Source: Podospora pseudocomata (Eukaryota; Ascomycota; Sordariomycetes; Sordariales; Podosporaceae). From it: a stretch of DNA of 64,000 nucleotides. Shown piece after piece: positions 12,501-23,929 of the stretch. The notes under the pieces are model-generated. The model was given only the letters and a program-made list of their open reading frames with translations. It was not told the origin of the DNA and searched no databases. Position numbers and translations under genes: made by a program. The stretch spans positions 2,393,501 to 2,457,500 of the forward strand of contig NC_085887.1 of the NCBI RefSeq assembly GCF_035222375.1, given 5' to 3'. Position 1 is the stretch's first letter, and each line of letters starts with the position of its first letter.

Positions 12501-12737
12501 GCGGAATGGGGCGCGATGTGCGCTTGGCGAGACCGGGGTAGGGGGAAAGCTCACCATGCCATGGCCGTCGTTGGACTCGAGGTCCTCGATGAGGGCGTCA
12601 ATGTCCTCATCCTCCTCCTCTTCCTCCACGACCTTTTGCTTGGGAGGGGCGGCGTGGTGAGGGGCCTTCTCGTCAAAGTTGCCACTCTCAATGTTGGTCG
12701 ACAGCGCGGGAGCGCCAGTGGTCGAGTGTTCGGCCAT
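9523..12737 (-). CDS. pma-1: Plasma-membrane H+-transporting P-type ATPase
   Basis: Pumps protons out of the cell using ATP, setting the membrane potential that drives nutrient uptake. Exons on the minus strand: 12737-12555, 12394-12175, 12007-11887, 11823-9910 and 9850-9523. They join to 921 aa, almost exactly the length of Neurospora PMA-1 (920 aa as I recall it). Visible motifs are an acidic N-terminal run, the actuator TGES loop, the phosphorylation site [13 protein letters not shown], the hinge [15 protein letters not shown] and about ten membrane segments. The C-terminal regulatory tail ends in [12 protein letters not shown], the region whose phosphorylation activates yeast Pma1. Codon use is strongly biased to C-ending codons, as in very highly expressed genes, which leaves a long open frame on the opposite strand. 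Upstream lies an unusually long gene-free region. Identification is secure. Confidence 0.97.
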
Positions 12738-13960
12738 TGTGACGCGGTTGTCGGCAGATAAGCTCTGCTCGGGGCTGATCGGGACGAGGAGAAATAAAGG
12801 TGATCAGTAGGGCGCGGAGTGATCAAGTGATGCTTAGGTAGATATGGTTGTAGGTGGTGAACCAAAGCTAGGTGGGCGGACGCGGCCTCAAAGGTTGTTT
12901 GTTGTGACGACCTTATTAATAGGTGAGGTGGCGGTGATGCGGTGTTGGCGACCACAAAAACCGAGAGAGAATTAGGGTGTATAGAGGAGAGTTGAGTTTG
13001 GACTCGAGGGAGAGCGAGACCTCACGTCGAAGGGAGAGTTAAAAAGGGCCTTCAAGCGTGAAGCAAAAAGAGGAAAGAGAGGGGGGAGGGAAGCGGGCAG
13101 TCCAAGTATTTCAACCTTTCCAACAACGCCGCGAACCACGAGCGACCTTTCCCGGCCCTGATCAAAGCTTCCTTGCCCGCTACAAGCTGCGCTACCGTGG
13201 GCACAGTACGGAATTGCACGTCCAAGCGAAGGTACCCAGGTACCGACCACCTACTGGACTGGTGGAACCTTCACCCGCTCACCCACTCATCACCCACCCA
13301 CCCACACTCCATTGCTCCTCCAAAATCCATCCATCCCATCAATCAATCCACTCCAACTCGCCCACTCGTCAAACCCGCTCTTTTGCCTGCCCGCTGCTGC
13401 TGCGTGCCTGCCAGTCCAGTGCCCGTGCTCTGTTCCAGCTGCTTGCTGCTGCTGCGATTACCGCTTCTTTCTACCTTCAGTTCCAGGTTTCCCCGACTCG
13501 CTCTTTGCCTCCTTCCCCGTCCTTCCATTGGGATGAATGCCTTACACTGTGTGTGCCCCCGACCGTAGACTGTGCGCTACTGGGCGTTCCTGCAGCATCG
13601 GCGCGTGGTCGGCGTGTTCTGCCGTCCCAATTGGCACTGTCCTTGTCTGCTCTGCCAGTCCTGCTTTCCTCTTCCTCCGAGACCCCAAGCAACCAAGCAA
13701 CGGGCATCGCAACCCACAGCAACCACTTGCTACCCTGGTCCTTGAAAACAGTGGGTCGCGCAACTGCAGGTCACAATCAACAGCGAGGTACCTGGGGTGC
13801 GCAATCTGGCCTTGTACCGGCTCCCCACTCTTGTCTGTCCTAGCCCGCCGAGGATGCCGCCATTGCCTGGGTCCTCGATACCTTGTCGTGACTCCACTGC
13901 CAGGTACCTCCGTCATCCATTCACAGGCTTTGCGTGCGGGATTTTCTGGCTGTGCCTCTG
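12738..13960. promoter_or_regulatory. Upstream / probable 5' leader region of pma-1
   Basis: The first 300 nt before the start codon are AG/CT-rich, as in leaders of strongly expressed fungal genes. From 13250 to 13720 the + strand is strikingly pyrimidine-rich, with CCCAC, CTGCTGCTG and CATC runs. KpnI-type GGTACC palindromes recur (near 13229, 13239, 13788, 13910). Open frames of up to 261 codons exist on the + strand but look compositional and carry no domain. No transcription start can be fixed from sequence alone. Confidence 0.4.
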
Positions 13961-16900
13961 TGGTTCTGAGAAGCTCTCTGCTTCTGGCAACGAGCTCTCA
14001 ATGAGCAGAAAAGATGCAGGCATTCAGAAAGGCAAAAAGAGCTGCAAATGCGCGCTTATAGTGAGCCACGCCCATTAATTCCCTCGCCGCAAGCTGGCAC
14101 GGCCTGTCCAGAATCCAATTGACACCATGCGCTCTCCGCGACGGCGCTGCCATGCACTGAAAAATCAGATGAAGAGGGCGAGGCCCGGGGTTGTCAGCGG
14201 CGCTCGAGACCTCGTTCGCCAGGCATGAGAAACAGCGAACCGACAAGCTTTGGGGTGTTGGCTGCCCGTCATGGGTTGCCAACCTGGGCCCCCCATGCCC
14301 GCCCAGTCGCAATCGGTTTGGCCTGCTCGTCTGACCACTCAGAGAGCGCCTTGTCCTGTGATTGGCCTTATCTCACTGGTCGGACCAAGAAACAGAGAGA
14401 GAGAACGATTGATGAGAAGCATCACATCACAAGGCGATCAGAAGGACGGGCTTCGGCTTCGAAACCGAAAATCCCACCGGTACCCGGCGGCGAGGTATCT
14501 TGATGGTTCCTGTGCTCATCCTCGCCCCTCGCCTTCGTCCCTTTTTCGCGGGCAGAAGCCAGCCGGCTCTTCTCGGTGCGGTGGGGGACCATCCCGGTGA
14601 GGAAGGCGATGGAGCCGGGAAGGCTTTCCATGCTCTGCTCACCGGGCGATGGGGCAATCGACGAGCCATTTGTTTCTCGGTCAATTTGGGAGGGGAGAGA
14701 GAGAGAGAGAGAGAGAGACAGAAACGACGATGCGATGCTACTACGAGCATGGCTGCTGCTGGCTGTTCAGACGGGCACACCCGAGCTTTGACAGCACAGC
14801 AGGCTCCATACGCTTGTGTTTCCTGACCCTGCTTGCATTTCGCATCTCGCATGTTATCCCATTTTGGCATGGCATATCCGTAGTCTACATCGGCCTCTCC
14901 TGTCTCTTCCAATATCCAATTCGAGATGATGGCAATGCAGTGTTTCGCTGCTGCTGTAACTGCATATCTGAGCGAGATATTGGCTCCCGCCCCAAATTGC
15001 CTCACATGTCGGCTCAGTGGCTCACTCATATCCTCTCTCACACTCTCACATATCTCGCTCTTGTTGCCTCGGAAGCCCCGCGGGAATCTGTGTATCATTG
15101 GTAAAACCATGAATGATTCCTCCCTCCGAGTGGACGGTAACTGCCCGCTACTGTTACTACAAAGCACACCATACCAACACACACGACAATCCCCCTATAT
15201 CAAATATGCATGGCAAGTCGCGTGGAGGCGAACAATAAGAACACACAATGAAAGAACAGGTCAGATTTTCTTCAATTGCTCGGCCAAAGCGGAAGTGCCG
15301 AGGTGTGTGGTTGGCTGCCCTTTCCACTACGTCATTTCTTCCACACCCATGGGAACCATCGACTCATGTCAGCAACAACTTCCATCCCCGATGACGGCGG
15401 CGGTGAGCAAGAGATACCCTACAGCACAGAAAGAGAGAGTCTTGCCTGTGATGATGATGATCCGGGCTCCCCTTTTTTGGATATGATATTATCAAATCCA
15501 TTGATCATCAGCCCTGTTTCGGGCCGCAACCCTCCCATTGAGCATTTACGACAGTCATGTGGCTTATGGAGTCGCTTATCGACTGTTATTTGTTCAACAC
15601 TGAACTGACGAGCAAGTTCCCTGCTTGTTCCCGGCTTCTTGATAGAAAGAAGCATATTTCGGGACTGCCGTTGATGATGTCTTGTCTCCCGGGAAGGTCC
15701 CCTCTTTCATCAACGCTAGGTGACCGGCATGAACCACCCCCCATATGCCGCCCCGTTGTATGGCTGGGGGAAGGGGGTAAAAAGGGACGGTTGTGGCTAC
15801 CGCTCCCGAGTCGTGGCAAGTTGCTTGTTTTGTCCACGCCCGCTCACACATCAACTGCAATTCCCACTTTGGCGTGGGAGAGGCGAAGAATTCGAAACAG
15901 CCGACAGACTCGAGTTGATGGGATTAAAGCAGATGGTTTTTCCGTTATAAAAACAAGCAGAGCAGGAGAGGTGTGGTGAAAGCAGCAATGACAAAAGAGG
16001 CAATCGCCGCTTTTGCGTTTCAAACATTCATCCAATCTCAACGGTCAAACCTCCGTGGCCCCCGAAGTGCCGTTTGGGGGAACTCAAAAGCCAAGAAAAC
16101 AATATTCAGCTGTTTGATATATCGCTTTGATACAGAGTATATCCCTTCGGACTACAATTTGCCAGAAAGAACGATGCCCAAGCACACTGACAGGTTGCAT
16201 CAACAGTACATATCTTGGCACCTTGGATAAGATTGTTGATCCAAGCCACTTGCATCTACCTACAATGGCAAAAATCGCCAGAAAGTGCGGACATTTCTGA
16301 CATCTGGATTTTATTTTCTTTCTTGCATGTCGTCTGTGAGTTACATTGCAGCCTCATATCTGTTACCGACCGATTGCATATATACCTCTTTCTCATACTG
16401 TGTACCTCTGGGTGTGATCGACATGAGACATATTTCCTACTGTGCGTGCGTGTCTTTTTTACCTACCCTCTTCTATCTGGCTGGATGGGTGGATTTAGTC
16501 ACATAGCTTACGCACTTACCATATCATTATGCTACTCTTACTCGGCCGCGGCCAAAGAGATGTCGTTTTCTCGAGACTATTGCCCTGGGCGTGAACAATA
16601 AAGGTTGCCCAGCCCGGTCCCCGTTTCGCATATATGGCTGCTTGGTCGGTATCCATCCAGGTAACAGAGCACACGACAGTCCCCTACGCTACCGCTGTGC
16701 ACGCTTGCGGTAGTATAGTGATATCCGAACGACCGACCGGTACTTATAACACTTGCTTCCCTTTTTGTGCTACGGTTCAACGAATGGCGAATAATAATCT
16801 GATAATTGATGTTCAAGTTTTCAGTTTACACTTATCCTTGGCTTCCCGGTTATTCTCCGGACCCGAATATCAAGGTCAAATATTTCAATCTCAAATTTTG

Positions 16901-19900
16901 CAGCATGATGGAAACTTCCGTCTGGGATTATGCGTATGTGTGCCGTTGATTTTGGATTTCTTCCCCAGATATGGCAAAAATCTGGGGGAACCTCATGCTG
17001 TTACTGCTTGCTGTCACGATGGACGACCCGGGGAAATGGAAAAGCGATGAGGATGTGCTCTCCAGACATGGCTGGCTACATTATCCCGCAAACTGGCGGT
17101 CAAGGAAGAATTCTAGAATGTTTCTTGTCAATGCATTCTGCAATCCATTTTAGGCGAATCGCATAACCCCGTAAATTCTGTCATATATCTAGCTCATACC
17201 CAACCCCGAGGGTTGTTGTCAAAAAAGTGAAGCTGATTGTTGACTGGTCAATGGCTCGTCGTTTGTCGGAGATGCTGGGCATCAAATGGGAGAACGGCTT
17301 TTCGTGGCCGAACAAGGGAAGTCCCCGCGCCCGTGCTTTGCTAGCATGCTCCGGCTCGCAGGCGTGTGTTGCTTGGCAGCTTGATGGGGGATCCATCAAC
17401 AGCGCGGGGAATATCCTCGCAATGGGGTTCCTCCAATGATCAGGGCTGGAAAAGAACAAGCGATTCGGAAGGAGAACGGGATTCGAGCTATCGAAGGGGA
17501 AAATGTGCTCAACGCCCTCTCGTAAGGTCTTGGGACCTGCTGATAGGAAAGCCTTCCTTCCTTCTTGGTTCTGCCAACACACACACACATACACAATACG
17601 AAACCCAGCTTCCGTCCATGCGGCGGCGGCGGCGACGGCGGCGAACAAATGGTGGGATAAGGTGGCTGGAAATGTGTCAATGGCGCAATCCGATGCCTAT
17701 CGCGGTAAAGCTTCAAGCTCTACAGACCCTCAAGGGTTCGTCTCGGCGGCCGTTTGACGGTGAACGCACGGGTCACACACAAATCGACAATAACACCCTT
17801 GAAGATCAAGTCTTGACTTCTCTCGGCGTGTTGGTTAGCAGGAGTGGCAGGCAAACGTTCACCGATCCGGGGCACGGTCAACAAGCAGGATTTCAGCGGG
17901 ATCTTCCGCCGGTCGTGGTTCAAATTGAGCCCCCCCCCCCGGCTCGAGTCGTTCGCTCACCACTGTGGCGATCGCCGACGGTTCCGGCTCCGATGACAGC
18001 AAGCGGCGACGACAATGATGGCAACGGCGGCAAGTCCGGGGAGCATGTGCAATTTTTCTCTCCTGTCTGTCTGGCTGTCCAATGCTGCAGACTGAAATTA
18101 TGTTGATCGGATCTCGGGGCGATTGGATAATGGCGATTGGACGGTGCAGTTGAATAAGTGCACAGACCACTAGCCAAGCACTTTTATGCAGGAGAATGTT
18201 TGTTGCCGCATCGGAAGCCGCTCCTTCTGCAGCCAGCATATGCAAAGGGCGGCATAAAAAGTCTCTCTTGTCCACATTTTCTGTCTCCACCACGTGTGTG
18301 GGGTTTCTTCGCGATGTTGCTCGCAGTGGGCACCCCCTGGTCCCTGCTGCTGAAAGCTCTCCGGCGCTCCACGGGCCTGCTTCTTGGCTACAACTGATCG
18401 GGGTTGGCTGGATTCAACTTGGAGCTGCCTGGCCCAGCGGCGACTCCAACGACAACGGCCCTTCTTTTTACAGGCTTTCGTAAAAGAATACAACGAGCTG
18501 CCGTTCTTGTCTCTTTGAAAAGTCCCGGGGGCTCCGCTCGAGCGGACATGTTCGGACATTAGCAGCAGGAGAATCTCTTACCAAAACAGCGACAAAGGTC
18601 AAACGCGACTTCGGCGATGCGCGGAGCTTTTTTGGAGCCTCGTCTAGCAGATGATAAGAGCGGGAGAATCGTCAATAATTGCAGAATGTCAGACCATTCG
18701 GCAACGGAGACACAAGCCTGCAACCCCCCAACCCAGCATGGGCCATGGGCCGGCCATACGAGAGATTCTCGACCTCTTCCGGCCGCCTTTCGATTTTGAC
18801 TGTTCCCGTTCACCACGTCACATCCATCAAATTTCACAACCTGCCAGTCGCCCAGTTACAAAATTGGCCTTGCCGTTGAGCCGCCCCGGGGAGATGGGGG
18901 TTTTAGCGGCGGGGGGGTGTTGGTCAGGACCCAAAAACGCAACCTCCCCCGCATTCCCCTCATGAGTGAAGTGGCTAGCCAGCCTTGACCGAGAGCTGTT
19001 TTCTCCAATCGATCGCCGTGCCGTGTGGGCAGCAGCGCGGGCGGCTGAACCATTACGCGGGACAGACACCACAATGTGTCAGCAAAGCAGCCAGGCCAGT
19101 GAGAAGTTGTTGATGAGTGCTACGAAACGAAACGAAACGAGCGAACACGGGCAGCACCACCAACCACGTTCACGATCCGTTTTTTCCATTTTTCCCCTTC
19201 TCGCTCGCTTGGGCCGTGGGGGTCAAGGCAAGCAAGCTTACAGCGGTTGCATCAGGATCAACATCAATAGTACAGGTCTCCAGCAAGCAGAAAGCGGCTA
19301 AATCGGTGTCAGGCTGATTAGCTTTGCGAGTTTCTGTCCACGTTTGTGGAAGTTCGAAACAGCGCAACTGGGGAACCGAAGCCGCGTTCGTTATAGACCA
19401 CCTTGCTGGCCTCCTTCCCCTTCCCGACTTCTTCCAGGAGTTGGACAAGCATCCGTGGTGTTTTGGGTTGCTGGGACGCTGACTCTGGCAAGCGGAATCC
19501 AACATCCACTTCCCGTGAGCAAGAAATGCAGGTACCTACGCAAGGAACAAGGCGAAGACGAAGCGCTGGCCCAAGAAGGAAACTGGTCTGACCCATGCCG
19601 GGATATGATTCGCCAATCGAACTTTTTTTCTCTCTCTTCGGCTTTTGTCTGGGACCCACGTTTCCGTCCAGGCTCCGCTCCGCGACCCCTTCCATTTCGC
19701 TGGTTTTGCTGTGATGGGAGACAAAGGGCAAGCTGTGTGTGCTCGGGGCAGCAGCTGGCTTTAGGTTCACCAGCCGCAGCGTAACATGACGGACGACGAG
19801 GACGACACTGCAACACGCCCGGCGGTGCCCCGGCCGCTTTTCTGCAACGCAATGGTGAGGCACAGGCCGGTATTTTGACAGGGCCAAGATAGGGTCCGGG

Positions 19901-20200
19901 TGATGAAGATGCCGGCTACGATTGCTTGCTTCCTTGCTTCTGCGGTGTATTAGACAAGGCAAGGTGCAGTTTTAACGGGCGACGGCGGCGAGATGCCGGT
20001 GCAGCCGCACAGCATTAGTAACACCTGTCAAAGCAGGCTGGTGTGGGCCGGTGTGATATACTGCCTGCTGCGTATGGTTCCAGTGTTTTCGATGATCAAG
20101 ATCGGTACCTTTCAATCTATCTGGTACTGCGTGGGATGCACGCAGGGTCTATCGTCTAGGATGCCTCGGCATATCACGTTTATTAGAACGTCTGAAAGCT
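13961..20200. other. Gene-free region, part 1 (no gene recognised)
   Basis: Read on both strands. It has open frames of up to about 250 codons (minus near 14430-15180, plus near 17370-18100, minus near 19320-19960), but they overlap each other, lack domain motifs or credible start contexts, and have unbiased codon use. Simple sequence is present: (GA)n at 14695-14720, (CA)n near 17577-17593 and CGG runs near 17620-17640. I found no tRNA, 5S rRNA or snRNA signature by eye. Confidence 0.4.
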
Positions 20201-23147
20201 CAAGCTAACGATTTCGTGCGAGGCGAGGGGTTGAATATCCGGCCAACTTGAGGGCATGAGACGGCTACTGGAAGTATATTGCCTTTCGGTTAGCCTTTCG
20301 CAACAGAGACATCTCAGCATTGATATCAAATTATTGCTCAAGGGCCTCGATCCGGGGGCTGAAGAGGGAGTCGAAGAAGGAGCATCACAGCCAAGCATGC
20401 TGTGGTCTTTCGTTCTATACAAAATACGTACGTTGTACATGTCTGTGTAACTTGGTGTAGCTTCTCAGACACACTGTATCACGGCTGGGCACGGATGGGG
20501 GAATCGCGTGGCTAGAGGTGATTTGCCTCAATCAGTGTATGGCAAGCTAGACTGCTGGTCTTGGAAGGAGGAACCGCACTTCTGTTCCCTATACCAAGCC
20601 CGTTGTGCTGGTCGGCTGCCGGGACTTACACCTTTGATATCACCACCCAAGAGCATACACAAGGTAACTACCCACAGCCAAGGAACGACACGCGGATCTT
20701 GGAGTTGTTGTCAGACTGGAACTGCCGGTGACGCTACACAGGCCATCATCACCTTTCCGTCTGGGCGCCGGCACCATGGTTCATACACATCCATCATTGT
20801 CGTCGGAATTCCTTCGAGTCTGACGGTCTTGTATTACACATCTTTTACTATCTGTTACACCTTCTCTTTTCTTCCTCTTCCTGCATAAGGTATCTCACTC
20901 AGCCAGCTTTCTTTTTGCGCCTCTGTATCACCTTGCCCAGACGACCGCGTAACCCACGACGAGATGTCTCATGGGACACATCGTATATTAAAACACACCC
21001 ACGAAATCAACAATTTAGGTCAGCTGGTCAACGTATATCACTTCTTGGCGATGGGTAATGTCTTCTTGGCTGTCTGAGGCAAATATCGAGCATCGTGAGG
21101 AGGCGGGAGGGGGGGGGTTGAAACTGGCATGGTTTGAGTTCATGATTGTGGAGACAAACTTTCAAGCCACCATAAGCACCGGGCCGATTATTGAAGAAAC
21201 CCGTTGTTATCGGAACCCATCCATGACCCGGGTCTGTGGTTCGTGTTGTTTTTGTCATCAGAAATGCCGGCTTGATACGACTTGGCATTCCTGAGGTTTT
21301 TTGGGGGGGAGTACACTAGGTGAATCTGAGACATTGGGTGCTGGTGATCGACTGGCCAAGGTTCTTTGGGGGGGGGGAGGGTTCATATTCATCGATCTTG
21401 CAAAGATAGGGGGTCTAAAAATAAGTGATCTTCACAATCCCAAGGTGAGGTTCTGGTGATGTTGACAATAACGACGACAACATTGACGATACTCACGACC
21501 ACCACCACCAACCCTTTGATCAAATGCACAAAACCGGCTAAGCTTCCCTTTCCGGCTACTAGCCTACCTAGACTATAACAAACCCACATTGTCTAATGTA
21601 GCTTGTGCATAAGGTACCACTGGTACCTGCAGTGGCGTGAGGAGTTTAGGTCCTTCCGGCGCCGGCGGCATGCCACTTTCACCCACTTCACACGAAAAAA
21701 GGTAACGACAGCATTTTTGTACTAATCATGTACGGGGGCGGCAGCAGAGAGGTAGTATCTGACTCCACAAAAGGGGGCCGCATCGAAGCGCGCCGCAAGG
21801 CCGGTTTCCCGTGGTCAGGACTCAGGAAGCAGTTCATCCGTCAGTGGTCACGCTGTGAGCGCCGTACCTTACTTACATCAGCGCTGGCGCTGGTGTTTGT
21901 TTGTTTGTTTGTCGCGGGGAGAAAAGGAAAAGAAGACGGATCCCATAGATAGGTACCTAGCGATAGCAGGATTCCCACTTATGGGGTTTTGGGATGGATA
22001 GTGGATATGAGAAGCACCCACCCACCGACCGACCGACCGGACAAGAGAGAAAAGAAGCGGTGATGTGTTGTCACTTTCTGTCGGTCGTTGTCTTGGGGAC
22101 ACTCAGAACAGGTTGGCGGGCGGGATGGAGTCAAAAAATGAGAGCAAGTTTCCAAATGAGCGGTGGACAATAAATTGCATAACTCTCTAGCTTAGCTGTA
22201 CCGTACTTGTTTATTTGATGGCTGACCGGTCCCACACGAGGGCCGGACTTCCCAATGCCGGATCGGACCGGACACTGACACCATCGAAGCATCGATTGGC
22301 ACCGGCGGTTGTCATGGTCAGCTTCAATGTTTTGCCGGTTTGGGTTTTCCTGGGGATGAGTTTTGGTGCGTGTATGGGGTAGGTTATGGGGTTTGATGGA
22401 GTGTAGTTGACTGACTCCATAGATACTGGACAAAAAGGTGGGGATTGGGAATTTTGGCTGCTGATGAGCGGTCTGGAGATGGGGTTAGGGTATGTTCTGA
22501 TGCGGTGGGTGGTGGTTTGGTGACATGAGGGTGGTGATGTGTGCTTTTCTAGGTGTGCTCCGTAATAGGGGTGAGTGTTGTTGTGTTCTGGTGGCAGTAT
22601 CTCCGGTGTTGGGTTGTTTGGGAGTCATGAAGGGCTGAGTCACTGCCGTCAGGACGATGATTTGACTTTGCTCGTTTGGTTTGGGCGAGTCTCTGCCTTG
22701 TGAGGAATATTAGTGCTCTCGCCTGCTGCTTGTAGCTTTATAGATACCTGGCAGATAGATGGTCGACTTATGACTACTATATATTTTTGTAAAGTGCATG
22801 TGAATTCAGTTAGACCCAATCAACCCAGGTTTAGATATACCACGTCGAGCCCCCGAGTCTTCAGCACCGGATGTGACAGAGATGGCCATCACGACGGCAT
22901 GGGGTTGCCAACATGTCTGATCTAGCATGCAAAGTCACAAGCCATCACCAAACTTACCGAGGCGAAATTCAAGACAGAGACAGCCGTCGGTCTATATTCA
23001 CGTGTAATTCCACATCTGCGATAGCCTAGCCTGATATACATCATGCCCCAAGAGGGAGTCAAGACACTCTTCTCTTAACTCAAAGATAGCAAGAAAGTTC
23101 CTTATCCAACTCGACACTCTACAACCGTGACCACGCTTCCGACTTTC
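20201..23147. other. Gene-free region, part 2 (no gene recognised)
   Basis: Continuation of the gene-poor tract. Features seen: GTTT tetranucleotide repeats near 21894-21911, an ACCGACCGACCGACCGG run near 22024, G-runs near 21108 and 21368, and paired GGTACC palindromes near 21614-21630 and 21952. A short minus-strand frame around 21390-21589 contains a hydrophobic Val-rich run and a good GTGAGT donor, but I cannot assemble a gene from it. Confidence 0.35.
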
Positions 23148-23450
23148 TTTTCAGGTCATTTTAACCATCTTTGAAGGCCTATCAACCATGTTTAAGGCCT
23201 TCTACTTATCCTCTAAGGCCATTTAACTATCCCTGAAAGCCTCTCAATCATTCTTAAACGCCTATATCAAGTATTCAAGGCCTTTTAACTATCTTTAAAG
23301 GCCTCTGAATCATATTTAAACGCCTCTTGACTATCCTTCATAGGTCCCCAGCTATCCTAGAAGGCCTACTAGCTATCTTTAAGGGGCTCTTGACTATCTT
23401 CGAAGGCATCTTAACTATCCTTAAAGGACTCTTGATTATACTTGAAGGAT
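23148..23450 (+). repeat. 21-nt-period tandem repeat array, about 14 degenerate units
   Basis: Successive units follow the pattern TTTAAGGCCTCTTAACTATC plus one base. Almost all units are exactly 21 nt and one is 20 nt. Examples are TCTAAGGCCATTTAACTATC, TTAAACGCCTCTTGACTATC and TTAAAGGACTCTTGATTATA. Divergence between units is high (several differences per unit), so the array is old. Read on the minus strand in the constant phase, units give a heptad like K-D-S-Q-E-A-F with many stop codons. Related fragments lie at 3966-4088 (same orientation) and 33130-33212 (inverted). Confidence 0.85.
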
Positions 23451-23929
23451 GTTAATTCTGTCTGCGGCATGGGCCTATGAGGTAACATTGTAATGTGTTG
23501 GGAAATGAAGTGGAGGCTGGCATTGAAGCCCAAGTCATAGTAAGATGGCTTAGGTGGCTGGAAGTTATTATCTTCAGTGACTATTTACGCCTGCAACAAA
23601 TCTTCAATGGCGATGACTTGGTTAACTTCTCTCTATTATCTGTCCATAGCGTGAGACCCTCCACCCATAACTCAGAAACACATTCTAGGTCATCAAATCA
23701 CGCTTCATAATAATGCAAGGGAGCTTCTCAGCCTGTATCAATAAGTATTTAATATTGCATTGCATACATTTGCCCCAACTTCTCTACACAATTATACCCA
23801 TCCCTGCTACCCCATCTTCTTGACTCCCGTCCCTTCTCACTCCATAGTAACCAAATGCTTGCTTGCTCCCAAAATTAACAACAAATGCAAATGCCCCAAA
23901 AAACAGAACCGTCCCGTCTAAATCTAAAT
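23451..23929. other. 3' flank of the Raf1/DIM-9-like gene
   Basis: Spacer between the 21-nt repeat array and the stop codon of the next minus-strand gene. It includes TAAGTATTTAATATTGCATT near 23740, a plausible AT-rich 3'-end region. No gene is recognised. Confidence 0.4.

Noticed and set aside
13058-19962. Several 200-260-codon frames in the 11-kb gene-free region
   Set aside because: They overlap on both strands, lack recognisable motifs and follow local base composition.
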